This document shows, one piece after another, positions 8,145 through 16,896 of a stretch of 64,000 nucleotides of DNA. The stretch is from the NCBI GenBank assembly GCA_904420065.1, contig CAJFTU010000014.1, positions 1 to 64,000 of the forward strand, written 5' to 3'. Each line of letters starts with the position of its first letter. Position 1 is the first letter of the stretch. Source of the DNA: an uncultured Emergencia sp. (GTDB lineage: Bacteria > Bacillota > Clostridia > Peptostreptococcales > Anaerovoracaceae). Made by a program: the position numbers and the translations under genes. Under the pieces are notes generated by a model. The model saw only the letters and a program-made list of their open reading frames with translations. It did not search any database and was not told the DNA's origin.

Positions 8145-8172
8145 ATTTTAACACGCTTTTTCTCCTTGTCAA
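8145..8172 (-). promoter_or_regulatory. Promoter of the MATE gene
   Basis: Read on the minus strand: TTGACA (8172-8167), 16 bp, TAAAAT (8150-8145). Between this and the pckG promoter (8173-8419) I see no further feature. Confidence 0.65.
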
Positions 8173-8419
8173 ACTCCGGCAATTGTTTTGCGTTTTGAAG
8201 GATCTGTGTCTGCGCAGCCGATTACGGACGTTTTGCGAAACGGAAAAAGCGTAGCGCAAAAATCGGCGGGGCGGAAGAAGCGGTGTCTTTCTGCCGGACT
8301 CTTCTGTCAGATCAAAAGTTAAAAATATTAATTTTTTTTTCTTCATTTCTTTTATTTTGAAAGTTTCTCGCCCCTTCAAATGCGGTTTTATCAATGTGTG
8401 TAAATTTGGGAGAATTCGC

Positions 8420-8448
8420 GTGACAAAAAAGTTAAAGTAGTATAGAAT
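8420..8448 (+). promoter_or_regulatory. Promoter of pckG
   Basis: GTGACA at 8420-8425 and TAGAAT at 8443-8448 with a 17-bp spacer; the start codon is about 80 bp downstream. Confidence 0.55.
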
Positions 8449-8531
8449 AAAATCATTGATTTATACATAATACGGGAGACTGCTTTCGCCGAAGCGGCCT
8501 GAAGTTGTAAAAGGAGAAAAGGAGAAAATTT

Positions 8532-10301
8532 ATGACAATGGTAACGAACCGAGTCGTCAACGATTGGGTAAAAGAAATGGCGGAAATGACAAAGCCGGAT
8601 GATATTGTCTGGCTCGACGGCAGCAAAGAACAGCTTGAGCAGATCAAGAGAATTGCTCTGGAAACAGGCGAAATGATTGAACTGAACCAGGAGAAGCTGC
8701 CTGGCTGTCTGTATTATCGCACCAATCCCAAGGATGTAGCGCGAGACGAAAAGAGAACGGTAATCTGCACGACGAAGAAAGAGGATGCGGGTCCAACCAA
8801 CAACTGGGTTGCTCCTGATGAGATGTACGCCAAACTGCGGGGACTGTTCGACGGTTCCATGAAGGGAAGAACCATGTATGCCATCCCGTTTTCCATGGGC
8901 GTACCGGGCACAGAGTTTGCTAAAATCGGTATTGAGCTTACCGATTCCATTTACGTCGTTTTGAGTATGGCCATCATGACCCGCGTAGGTCAGGAAGTCA
9001 TCGACGAACTGAATGCCGGCGCTGATTTTACCAGATGCCTGCATTCCAAAGCGCAGATAAACGAACAGGAAAAGTATATCGCGCATTTTCCTGAAGATAA
9101 CACCATCTGGTCCATCAATTCCGCTTACGGCGGCAACGTTCTTCTTGGAAAGAAGTGCCTGGCTCTGCGCATAGGCTCCTATCTGGGCAGACAGGAAGGT
9201 TGGATGGCCGAGCATATGCTCATTCTGAAGATTGAGAACGAGGCGGGCGAGGCCAAATACGTCTGCGGCGCTTTCCCAAGCGCCTGCGGCAAGACCAATC
9301 TGGCCATGCTTACCCCTCCGGAGTATTTCCGGAAGAAGGGATATAAGGTTTCCACCGTTGGAGACGATATTTCCTGGCTGAGAATCGGCAGCGACGGAAG
9401 ACTTTACGCGGTCAATCCGGAAAACGGATTTTTCGGCGTAGCTCCGGGAACCAACGAGAAATCCAATCCGAACGCCCTGAGAACAACGCATAAAAATACG
9501 ATTTTCACCAACGTGGCGAGAAATCTGGACGACAATACCGTTTGGTGGGAGAAATTGGATAACGATCCGCCGGAAAACGGTGAAGACTGGCAGGGCCGTC
9601 CGTGGAACGGAAAGACCTCCTCGGAAAAAGGCGCTCATCCGAACTCCAGATTTACCGCTCCTGCTGAAAACTGCCCGACTATAGCCGATGAATTCTTCAC
9701 CGGCGAAGGCGTTCCTATTTCCGCGATCATTTTCGGCGGAAGAAGAGCGAAGGCAGAACCGTTGGTTTACGAGGCGAGAGACTGGAACCACGGCGTATTC
9801 ATGGGTTCGGCCATGGCTTCGGAGACGACGGCGGCAGCCAACGGCAAAGTCGGCGTTGTGAGACACGACCCTATGGCGATGCTTCCGTTCTGCGGATACA
9901 ATATGGCAGACTATTTCCAGCACTGGATCGACATGGGTAAGAAGATGACCAATCCGCCGAAGATTTTCCACGTTAACTGGTTCAGAACCGACGAAAACGA
10001 TGAGTTCCTGTGGCCGGGATTCGGCGATAATCTGCGGGTACTCCTGTGGATGCTGGATCGCTGCGACGGAAAAGCCGATGCAGCAGAAACTCCTCTGGGT
10101 TATGAGCCGAAAGCGGAGGATATCGATGTTACCGGTCTGGACATTTCGCCAGAGAAGATAGAGAAACTCCTGAAGGTGGATAAAGAAGCGTGGAAAGAAG
10201 AGGTAAAGGGCATAGAAGAATTCTACAGTCAGTTCCCTTGGCTTCCGAAAGAGGTCAGAGACAGCTTTGACAAGCTGAAGAGCGAAGTAGAGAAGATGTA
10301 A
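8532..10301 (+). CDS. pckG: Phosphoenolpyruvate carboxykinase (GTP)
   Basis: A 589-residue cytosolic enzyme interconverting oxaloacetate + GTP and PEP + CO2 + GDP. The GTP-type signatures are clear: the P-loop region GAFPSACGKTNLAML near residues 246-260 with the characteristic reactive cysteine, GDDISWLR as the metal motif, and FWPGFG-type C-terminal nucleotide contacts (LWPGFGDN). Length is normal for the GTP family and unlike the ATP family. AAGGAG lies 10 bases before the ATG. In an anaerobe it can run toward oxaloacetate, which would feed the transcarboxylase-like operon at 12326-15603. Confidence 0.96.
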   Translation: MTMVTNRVVNDWVKEMAEMTKPDDIVWLDGSKEQLEQIKRIALETGEMIELNQEKLPGCLYYRTNPKDVARDEKRTVICTTKKEDAGPTNNWVAPDEMYAKLRGLFDGSMKGRTMYAIPFSMGVPGTEFAKIGIELTDSIYVVLSMAIMTRVGQEVIDELNAGADFTRCLHSKAQINEQEKYIAHFPEDNTIWSINSAYGGNVLLGKKCLALRIGSYLGRQEGWMAEHMLILKIENEAGEAKYVCGAFPSACGKTNLAMLTPPEYFRKKGYKVSTVGDDISWLRIGSDGRLYAVNPENGFFGVAPGTNEKSNPNALRTTHKNTIFTNVARNLDDNTVWWEKLDNDPPENGEDWQGRPWNGKTSSEKGAHPNSRFTAPAENCPTIADEFFTGEGVPISAIIFGGRRAKAEPLVYEARDWNHGVFMGSAMASETTAAANGKVGVVRHDPMAMLPFCGYNMADYFQHWIDMGKKMTNPPKIFHVNWFRTDENDEFLWPGFGDNLRVLLWMLDRCDGKADAAETPLGYEPKAEDIDVTGLDISPEKIEKLLKVDKEAWKEEVKGIEEFYSQFPWLPKEVRDSFDKLKSEVEKM

Positions 10302-10324
10302 ATGTAAAAACAGGTTTGAATAGG

Positions 10325-10360
10325 AGGGCGGTCCGCATGAATTGCGGACCGCCCTGTTTT
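10325..10360 (+). terminator. Terminator of pckG
   Basis: A perfect 12-bp stem (10325-10336 with 10344-10355), 7-nt loop, followed by GTTTT. Confidence 0.8.
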
Positions 10361-10479
10361 GATCCAGGTCGGGATCGAAACGCCGTCGTGAAATGGGAAA
10401 AGGAAACAGAGGCTGTTTTACAGTCCGGTAACGAAAAAGTTTGCTCTGCAGCCGGACTGGTTTCAAAGATATAAAAAGT

Positions 10480-10760
10480 GTTTCAAATGGAAACGAATTT
10501 AAAGAAAATGAAAAAAGATAAGCGGATTTCTCGTTTTTTTTTGGCGAATCTGATCGGGGATTTTTCATCTTGCCTCATTTCGTTTCTATTTGAAACAGAA
10601 ACAGAGGAAGAGAAATAAGATGCTGTCGATCGATGGGGTTTCGTTTCTGACGAGTGCAATTTGTTTCTATAGGAAACAAAATTGCTTTAACCGGAAAATT
10701 TTCTGCCCGACGCCCCTGAGATTTTTTCTAAAATCGCGAAAAATTTTTCCTATAGAAACA
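10480..10760. repeat. Array of four GTTTC-N5-GAAA sites arranged as two inverted pairs
   Basis: The 500 bp between pckG and the convergent regulator gene hold no credible gene. Sites are at 10480-10498, 10578-10596, 10662-10676 and 10746-10760. The first two are inverted copies matching at 17 of 19 positions; the last two are inverted copies matching at 15 of 15. Each site is itself nearly palindromic (GTTTC, five bases, GAAA). Centres of the last three lie 81-82 bp apart. They could be protein-binding sites or arms of RNA hairpins. Confidence 0.6.
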
Positions 10761-10804
10761 TTTACCAACAAAAAGAAAATATGCCGAGAAAGCCCGCCGA
10801 CAGC

Positions 10805-12085
10805 TTATCCCTTTTGATGATACATCTCCAGAATCATGATTCCCTTATCGGTCAGGGAAAGACCGTATTTTCCGTGGCCGGAGGAGACCAGACCCTGTAT
10901 GGCCATCTGAGGAATGGTTTTGCGGATCTTGTATTCGGAGATCTGGTATCCGTTGTCTTTCAGATACCAGTAGATTCTGTTGCGGCCGGCAATTTCATCT
11001 CTTTCGTTGAGCTGATGAATGGCGGACAGAATAGAGAGGGTTATCTCGTCGGTTTCCGGCGGCAGTTCCTTTTCGCTTTTTTTTCTCTTGTCGGCCTGAC
11101 GCAGTTCCTCGTAAGGGAGATCCGATTTAATGATAACGTCCCGCTCGCTGACGGCTACCGCAAATTTGATCAGGTTGCGCAGTTCGCGGACGTTTCCCGG
11201 CCACGGAGCTTCTGTCAGCAGCTCGATCACCTCAGGACTGAACGGCTTGTCGCAGTGAAAGGTATACTTCGCGCAGTGTTCAATCAGAAGAGGAATATCC
11301 TCTTTTCTTTCTTTGAGCGGAGGCAGATAGAGATATCCTTCTCTCAGCCGGTAATACAGATCCTGACGAAAGGCGTTTTCCTGACACTTCTGCGAGAGAT
11401 CGCAGGAAGAAGCGGAGATCAGCCGAACCTGAGAAAAGCGGCATTTTTCTTCAAGGATGGAGAGAAGTTCCGTCTGTACGTCCGGCGAGGCGCCGTCAAT
11501 ATGATCCAAAAAGACGCTTCCGCCTTCTGCTCCGCGGCGAAGCCAGTGAAGATTCTGCAGCGCGTCGGCTGAGGACAGGTTGACGGTGATAAAAGGCAGA
11601 TGAGCCCGGGAAGAGGCATTGTGGATCGCATGAGCGAACAGCTTTTTCCCTGTACCCGTAGGGCCCTCGATCAGAACGGAAAGATCCGTCTTTGCGATCT
11701 TTTCTGCGGAACTTTTAAGGCGGCATAGGGAAGGGGTCTGGCCGATGATGTCGCTGAAGGTGTATTTGGCGCTGAATTTCCCGTCTGTCGCCATAGTTCC
11801 CACTTTTTCCAGAATACGGAAGAGAGTGCCGGCGGTAAACTCCTCCGTTCCGATGATGTATTGGGAGACCAGGTCTGTGCTGTGAGATTCCATGAAAAGG
11901 TCGAATGCCCGTTTATTGGAGAATACGCTGAAGCAGTTTTCTGCTTCGACGGGGATCTTCTGACTGTCGGCAGGGCAGCAGTAAACCGACAGCTGTGGAA
12001 AAGCCTGACGGAGCTGTTTTTCCAGTGCGTTTTGTAAAGTTTTGCTGTCTGCTATGAGAAGCAGTTTTTTTGTGTCTGTATTCAT
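10805..12085 (-). CDS. Degenerate AAA+ enhancer-binding-type regulator lacking GAFTGA
   Basis: A 426-residue protein laid out like a sigma-54 activator: an N-terminal domain of about 100 residues, an AAA+ domain with Walker A GPTGTGKK (141-148), and a C-terminal winged-helix-like DNA-binding region (about 345-420) with no Fis-type helix-turn-helix. The 20 or so residues that carry the sigma-54 contact loop GAFTGA are absent. Walker B reads VFLDHID, so the usual catalytic glutamate is a histidine. It is therefore unlikely to remodel sigma-54 holoenzyme and may act as an ordinary DNA-binding regulator. It is divergent from the transcarboxylase-like operon, its likely target by position. Confidence 0.7.
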   Translation of the reverse strand: MNTDTKKLLLIADSKTLQNALEKQLRQAFPQLSVYCCPADSQKIPVEAENCFSVFSNKRAFDLFMESHSTDLVSQYIIGTEEFTAGTLFRILEKVGTMATDGKFSAKYTFSDIIGQTPSLCRLKSSAEKIAKTDLSVLIEGPTGTGKKLFAHAIHNASSRAHLPFITVNLSSADALQNLHWLRRGAEGGSVFLDHIDGASPDVQTELLSILEEKCRFSQVRLISASSCDLSQKCQENAFRQDLYYRLREGYLYLPPLKERKEDIPLLIEHCAKYTFHCDKPFSPEVIELLTEAPWPGNVRELRNLIKFAVAVSERDVIIKSDLPYEELRQADKRKKSEKELPPETDEITLSILSAIHQLNERDEIAGRNRIYWYLKDNGYQISEYKIRKTIPQMAIQGLVSSGHGKYGLSLTDKGIMILEMYHQKG

Positions 12086-12254
12086 GGTTTCTCCTCGTTT
12101 TCTTATCTCCTGTGTTTCCTGCGAAGGGGATTGTTTACATTATACAATAAACCAAAGCGGCATTATAGATTTTAAACTTTTTTCTTCCGTGTTTTTTTAT
12201 TTTTAAATTTTGATGAGGAGGATTCTTAACTTTTTTAGCAGTTTGGCGAAATCG

Positions 12255-12283
12255 TTGAAAAGGAATGTTTTAGCCGATAAAAT
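12255..12283 (+). promoter_or_regulatory. Promoter of the transcarboxylase-like operon
   Basis: TTGAAA at 12255-12260, 17-bp spacer, TAAAAT at 12278-12283; start codon 42 bp further on. The divergent regulator starts 170 bp upstream. Confidence 0.65.
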
Positions 12284-12325
12284 AAAATACGTTATTACTA
12301 AAGAACGGAAAGCAAAGGAGAAAGA

Positions 12326-13684
12326 ATGATCCTGACAGAGCAGAGAAAAAATACCCTCGCAGTGAAACGAATCGAGCAGGTGCTGGATTCGGGCAGCTTT
12401 ATGGAGATCGGCGAAAATGTTAAGGCCAGACTGACCGATTTCTATACACCGGAAGAGGCCTTGGAATCGGACGGCGTGATTACCGGATACGGAACCGTGC
12501 ACGGAAAACCGGTATACATATTCTGCCAGGACGGCGAAGTTATGGGAGGTTCCTTTGGAGAGATGCACGGGCAGAAGATAACAAACCTGTACAGACTGGC
12601 TATGCGGGCCAAGGCGCCGATGATCGGCATTTTAGACTGCAGAGGATTCCGCATAGAAGAAGGTCTGGACGGTCTGGATAAATTTGCGGAGCTCTACGCC
12701 ATGCAGGCCAAAGCCCAGAAGAAGATCCTGCAGATCATGGCCGTGGTCGGCCGCTGCGGCGGAGGAATGTCCATCGCAGCCAATATGGCGGACTTCGTAT
12801 TTGTGGAAAAGGAAAAGGGAAACCTCTTTGTCAATTCGAGAAATACTATCGACCGCAGTTTCGATGAGATCATCGACCAGGCCGATTATACGGATGCGAA
12901 GATGTCCTGCGAAGATATCCTGAAGTCAGTGAGAACATTGATCGATCTGCTTCCGTCGCATACCGGCGCGCAGCCGTTACAGCAGAGCTGCAGTGACGAT
13001 CTGAACCGTCTCTGTCCGGATATCGCTGCGATGAGAGGCGACGGCAGCGCCCTTTTAAAGGAGATGTCCGACGACCACTTTTTCTTTGAGACCAGAAGGG
13101 ACAGCGGAGAGGATATGACCACAGGCTTTATCCTCCTTGACGGAATGGTAGTGGGCGGTATAGCCAACAACCACAGACGCGGCGGAAGTTCCCGAATGAC
13201 AGCCGAAGGCTTCGATAAGGCGGCTTCGTTCATCGAACTGTGTGATAAATTCAGCATTCCTGTTCTCACCATAACCGATACAGAGGGGTTTGACACCTCC
13301 GACGAGCAGGAGATCTACCTGCCCGAGGCGGCGGGAAGGCTGATTCAAGCGCTGACTTCCGCAGAAGTTCCTAAAATCAACCTGATTTCCGGGGAAATAT
13401 ACGGAAGTGCCTACAGCCTGATGAACAGCAAGGGTCTGGGCGCCGATTACGTCTTCATGTGGGACTGCGCCGATGTCAATTTGATCAATCCAAAACAGGC
13501 CGCAGAAATTTTATATCCGAAATCAGAAACATCTTTTATCGAACGGAAAGCCGACGAGTACGAAGCATCCCACTGCAGCGCCGAGGCCTTGGCGCGGCAC
13601 GGATATGTGGATAAAGTTATACATCCGGAGGAAAGCCGAAAGTATGTGGTCGGCGCTTTGGAAACCTTTGCCGATATGTATTGA
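12326..13684 (+). CDS. Acyl-CoA carboxyltransferase subunit (MmdA / transcarboxylase 12S-like)
   Basis: A 452-residue crotonase-fold carboxyltransferase. Recognisable segments are VITGYGTVHGKPVYIFCQDGEVMGGSFGEMHGQK in the N-terminal half, with the glycine-rich GRCGGGMSIAA oxyanion region, and DTEGFDTSDEQE plus GGSSRMTAEGFDKA in the C-terminal half. It moves a carboxyl group between acyl-CoA and biotin. Family members are usually about 500-525 residues, so this one is short. It heads a gene set with a small subunit, a biotin carrier and an OadA-type subunit but no membrane beta subunit. Substrate could be methylmalonyl-, malonyl- or another acyl-CoA. Confidence 0.85.
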   Translation: MILTEQRKNTLAVKRIEQVLDSGSFMEIGENVKARLTDFYTPEEALESDGVITGYGTVHGKPVYIFCQDGEVMGGSFGEMHGQKITNLYRLAMRAKAPMIGILDCRGFRIEEGLDGLDKFAELYAMQAKAQKKILQIMAVVGRCGGGMSIAANMADFVFVEKEKGNLFVNSRNTIDRSFDEIIDQADYTDAKMSCEDILKSVRTLIDLLPSHTGAQPLQQSCSDDLNRLCPDIAAMRGDGSALLKEMSDDHFFFETRRDSGEDMTTGFILLDGMVVGGIANNHRRGGSSRMTAEGFDKAASFIELCDKFSIPVLTITDTEGFDTSDEQEIYLPEAAGRLIQALTSAEVPKINLISGEIYGSAYSLMNSKGLGADYVFMWDCADVNLINPKQAAEILYPKSETSFIERKADEYEASHCSAEALARHGYVDKVIHPEESRKYVVGALETFADMY

Positions 13685-13707
13685 AAAGCCGGAGGAAATG
13701 AACCAGC

Positions 13708-13851
13708 ATGAAAGAAAAACAGGACCGGCAGATTGCAGCCGTAATTGCCGCGGCTATTGCGGCTGCTGAGGCAGAAGAGAGAAAACAGCGGCGCGAGCAG
13801 AGAAGCGTTTACGTGGTTCGTTCCGTAAAGCGAAAAAGGAGATTGCGATAG
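13708..13851 (+). CDS. Small decarboxylase/transcarboxylase-associated subunit (47 aa)
   Basis: A 47-residue basic protein with an Ala/Ile-rich helix (IAAVIAAAIAAAEAEE) followed by a VVRSVKRKRR tail. This pattern is typical of the very short epsilon/OadG-like subunits in biotin-dependent decarboxylase operons. The start ATG at 13708 follows GGAGG at 13691-13695. The stop TAG shares a base with the GTG start of the biotin carrier gene. There is no N-terminal transmembrane helix as in OadG, so it may only be an assembly peptide. The assignment rests on pattern and position. Confidence 0.65.
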   Translation: MKEKQDRQIAAVIAAAIAAAEAEERKQRREQRSVYVVRSVKRKRRLR

Positions 13852-14189
13852 TGGAAACCTATATCATAAAAGTCAACGGAGAAACCTATGAAGTGGAAGT
13901 GGAGAAAAAGGAGAATTCCGCTTCGGGGAAATCCGTTGCAGTTAAGCGGGAGACCGCAGAAAAAATTGAGACCTCAGGCTGTCCGGTAAAGACGGAAATG
14001 GCCGGAAAAGTTTGGAAGATCACTGCGCCTATAGGTCAGGCGGTAAAAAAAGGAGATACCGTTATGATCCTTGAAGTGATGAAACTGGAAGTTCCCGTTT
14101 CCGCTCCTTCAGAAGGAGTGGTGCGGAGTATCGCCGTATCGGAAGGCGATCCGGTGAAACAGGGTCAGACCGTAGCAGTAGTCGCCTGA
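13851..14189 (+). CDS. Biotin carboxyl carrier protein (1.3S / gamma-type)
   Basis: A 112-residue carrier with a short N-terminal segment (YIIKVNGETYEVEVE), a linker and a C-terminal biotinyl domain whose acceptor lysine is in EVMKLEV, the counterpart of the common AMKM. GTG at 13851 is the start, supported by AAAGGAG about nine bases upstream. BirA at 62341 is the expected modifying enzyme. It swings the carboxyl group between the subunits encoded on either side. Confidence 0.92.
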   Translation: METYIIKVNGETYEVEVEKKENSASGKSVAVKRETAEKIETSGCPVKTEMAGKVWKITAPIGQAVKKGDTVMILEVMKLEVPVSAPSEGVVRSIAVSEGDPVKQGQTVAVVA

Positions 14190-14199
14190 GGAGAGGAAT

Positions 14200-15603
14200 A
14201 TGGAAGACAAGAGAATCAGAATAACAGAAACCGTGCTGAGAGACGCGCATCAGTCTCTGGCAGCTACGCGGATGAAAACCGAAGAAATGATCCCGATCCT
14301 GGAAAAGATGGATCAGGTAGGATATTACTCTATAGAGTGCTGGGGAGGAGCCACCTTTGACGCGTCTTTGCGCTTTCTCAACGAGGATCCCTGGGAGAGG
14401 CTCCGCACCTTCAGGAGAAGGATGCCTTCGACCAAACTGCAGATGCTGCTTCGGGGGCAAAACCTTTTGGGTTACAGGCACTATGCGGACGATGTGGTCC
14501 AGTATTTCGTTCAGAGATCCGTGGCAAACGGAATAGACATCCTGAGGATCTTTGATGCGTTTAACGATCTGCGCAACGTGGAAACGGCTGCAGCCGCCGC
14601 GAAAAAAGAAGGCGCAGAGGTACAGCTTGCCATGGCTTACACTACAGGAGAAGCCTACACGATAGATTATTGGAAATCCCTGGCGGCGGACATGGAATCC
14701 ATTGGCGCAGATTCGATCTGTATCAAAGACATGGCGGGATTGCTGACTCCTGCTGCGGCTGGCCGTTTGATAGAGGAGCTGAGTTCCTCTGTCTCGGTCC
14801 CCATCCAACTGCACAGTCATTGTACCAGCGGCGTTGCTCCGATAACCTATGTAAAAGGAGCAGAAGCGGGCTGCCGGATCCTTGACACTGCAATATCCCC
14901 ATTCTCTATGGGGACCAGCCAGCCGGCGACAGAAGTCATTGCGGAAGTGTTTAGAGGCACGGAATTCGATACGGGACTGGATCGAAATCTTTTGGGCGAG
15001 ATCGGCGATTACTTCCGGCCGATTCGGGACCGGTACATCCGAGAAGGGCTCATCGATCCCAAGATGCTGACCGTAGACGTCAAGACGCTGCAGTGGCAGG
15101 TTCCGGGAGGCATGCTGTCCAACCTGATGTCTCAGCTGAAGGAGCTCAATGCGGAGGATCGCTTTTACGATGTGCTGGCGGAAATTCCGCGGGTCAGAAA
15201 GGATCTGGGCGAACCGCCTCTTGTGACGCCGTCCTGCCAGATTATCGGCACCCAGGCGGTACTCAACGTGATGACCAAGCAGCGGTACAAGGTGATGACC
15301 CAGGAAGCGAAAGCGGTGCTTCACGGCGATTACGGCAGAGTGGCAAAGCCTTTTGATCCGGTCGTGCAGAAGCTGGCCATCGGGGAAGACCGGCCGATAA
15401 CCTGCCGTCCGGCAGATCTGCTGGAACCTGAGCTTCCTTCGCTCAGAGAGAAAATTGCATCTTATGCCGTGCAGGAAGAAGACGTACTGACTTACGCTCT
15501 GTTTCCTAAGGAAGCTACAGAGTTTTTTAAATACAGAGACGCGAGAGAGAATAAAATCGATCCGGAGATATACGACCTGAAGAACAAGGCCTATCCGGCG
15601 TAG
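14200..15603 (+). CDS. Pyruvate/oxaloacetate carboxyltransferase subunit (5S / OadA-like)
   Basis: A 467-residue TIM-barrel carboxyltransferase of the pyruvate carboxylase/OadA family. It shows RITETVLRDAHQSL (metal aspartate), GATFDASLRFLNEDPW, the lysine expected to be carboxylated in CIKDMAGLLTP, and HSHCTSG with the two metal histidines. It has the conserved C-terminal helical domain but no fused biotin domain; the separate carrier at 13851 supplies that. With the 12S-like and 1.3S-like genes this makes the three parts of a transcarboxylase. Confidence 0.92.
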   Translation: MEDKRIRITETVLRDAHQSLAATRMKTEEMIPILEKMDQVGYYSIECWGGATFDASLRFLNEDPWERLRTFRRRMPSTKLQMLLRGQNLLGYRHYADDVVQYFVQRSVANGIDILRIFDAFNDLRNVETAAAAAKKEGAEVQLAMAYTTGEAYTIDYWKSLAADMESIGADSICIKDMAGLLTPAAAGRLIEELSSSVSVPIQLHSHCTSGVAPITYVKGAEAGCRILDTAISPFSMGTSQPATEVIAEVFRGTEFDTGLDRNLLGEIGDYFRPIRDRYIREGLIDPKMLTVDVKTLQWQVPGGMLSNLMSQLKELNAEDRFYDVLAEIPRVRKDLGEPPLVTPSCQIIGTQAVLNVMTKQRYKVMTQEAKAVLHGDYGRVAKPFDPVVQKLAIGEDRPITCRPADLLEPELPSLREKIASYAVQEEDVLTYALFPKEATEFFKYRDARENKIDPEIYDLKNKAYPA

Positions 15604-15618
15604 AGAGGAGATAAAAAG

Positions 15619-16845
15619 ATGATAATAGCACAGAAAAACGGCAGAAATACCATAGGAGCACCGGATAAGCTGTTTGGCGTATCCGCTAAGGCAAAGGAGC
15701 GGATTTCGCAGCTCGGAAAGGATAAGGTCATCGATTCGACTATCGGCGTCCTCCTTGACGACGACGGACAGCTGGTGGTTTTGGATTCCGTAATGAAGAG
15801 CATCAGAGCTCTGAATCCGGAAGATTATGCGGCCTATGCGCCGATTCTCGGACTGCCGCAGTATCGGGAAGCCGTAAAAAAGGCCGTTTTCTTAGACGAC
15901 ATGCCGACAGACTGCTTTGTGGAAAGCTGCTATACGCCGGGTGGAACAGGAGCTCTTCGCAATGCCGTATCCGCCTACACCAAGCCGGGAGATCAGATTT
16001 TGGTTTCCAGCTGGCATTGGAACCCTTATAATCTGATTGCAGCGGAGCTGGGAAGAACCGTCAGAACGTACACCATGTTTGACGAAGAGGGCAAGCTGAA
16101 TGTGGCTTCTTTCGAAGAAGAACTGACCGAACTGCTGAAGAATCAGGACGAAACGGTGATCATCCTCAATACGCCGGCCCACAATCCGACGGGCTACACC
16201 ATGACCGACGAGGATTGGGATGGCGTTCTCTCTGTGATTCGCAAATTTAAGGATAAAAAAATCGCTGTCGTTGTGGATATCGCTTATCTGGACTTTTCCG
16301 GCGACGCTGTGGAATATCGCGCTTTCCTGAAAAAACTGACCGGGCTGCCGGAGAACATCTTGCCGCTGATCGCCTTCAGCGCTTCTAAGGGATACACCAT
16401 GTACGGCATGCGCTGCGGAGCCCTTCTCTGTATGGCGCCAAATCAGGAAATCGCAAAAGAATTTGTCGATGTCATGAGCGTGGAGTGCAGAGCTTCCTGG
16501 TCCAACGGAAACAGAGCGGCGATGACGGCGCTGGCAAACATCATAAACAACGAGGAACTGTTTGCTGAGGTAAAGGCGGAGAGAGAAGCATATCTGAATA
16601 CCCTCAATCATCGCAGCAGGATTTTTATGGAAGAGGCGGAGAAGATCGGACTGAAAACCTGCCCGTTTGACTCGGGATTTTTCATCACCGTTCCTTGTGA
16701 GGATCCTGACTCTACAGGGGAAAAGCTGCAGGAGAACAATCTGTTTGCCGTAGCGCTGGGCAAGGGAATTCGGATTTCAGCGGCTTCCAATACGGATGAA
16801 CAGCTGAGAAAGATACCGTCCATTCTGAAAGCTGCGCTGAAATAA
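15619..16845 (+). CDS. Class I/II PLP aminotransferase
   Basis: A 408-residue fold-type I aminotransferase. The PLP lysine is in AFSASKGYTMYGMRCG, the cofactor-binding NTPAHNPTGY and IAYLDFSG segments are present, and a conserved arginine lies near the end (KGIRISAAS). It starts 15 bp after the 5S-like gene and precedes a strong terminator, so it is the last gene of that operon. Aspartate or aromatic amino acids are possible donors; an aspartate enzyme would deliver oxaloacetate to the neighbouring subunits, but this is inference. Confidence 0.85.
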   Translation: MIIAQKNGRNTIGAPDKLFGVSAKAKERISQLGKDKVIDSTIGVLLDDDGQLVVLDSVMKSIRALNPEDYAAYAPILGLPQYREAVKKAVFLDDMPTDCFVESCYTPGGTGALRNAVSAYTKPGDQILVSSWHWNPYNLIAAELGRTVRTYTMFDEEGKLNVASFEEELTELLKNQDETVIILNTPAHNPTGYTMTDEDWDGVLSVIRKFKDKKIAVVVDIAYLDFSGDAVEYRAFLKKLTGLPENILPLIAFSASKGYTMYGMRCGALLCMAPNQEIAKEFVDVMSVECRASWSNGNRAAMTALANIINNEELFAEVKAEREAYLNTLNHRSRIFMEEAEKIGLKTCPFDSGFFITVPCEDPDSTGEKLQENNLFAVALGKGIRISAASNTDEQLRKIPSILKAALK

Positions 16846-16896
16846 AAAATTGACTACACCCATACCTTCTTTTATTGAAGGTGTATAAATACCTCT

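Noticed and set aside
10590-10817. Possible small protein after pckG
   Set aside because: No ribosome binding site, and the reading runs across the inverted-site array and into the end of the convergent regulator gene; composition is not protein-like.
12240-12260. Sigma-54 promoter before the carboxyltransferase gene (TTTGGCGAAATCGTTGAA)
   Set aside because: The -12 GC is GA and the -24 part is weak, while a good sigma-A promoter overlaps it.
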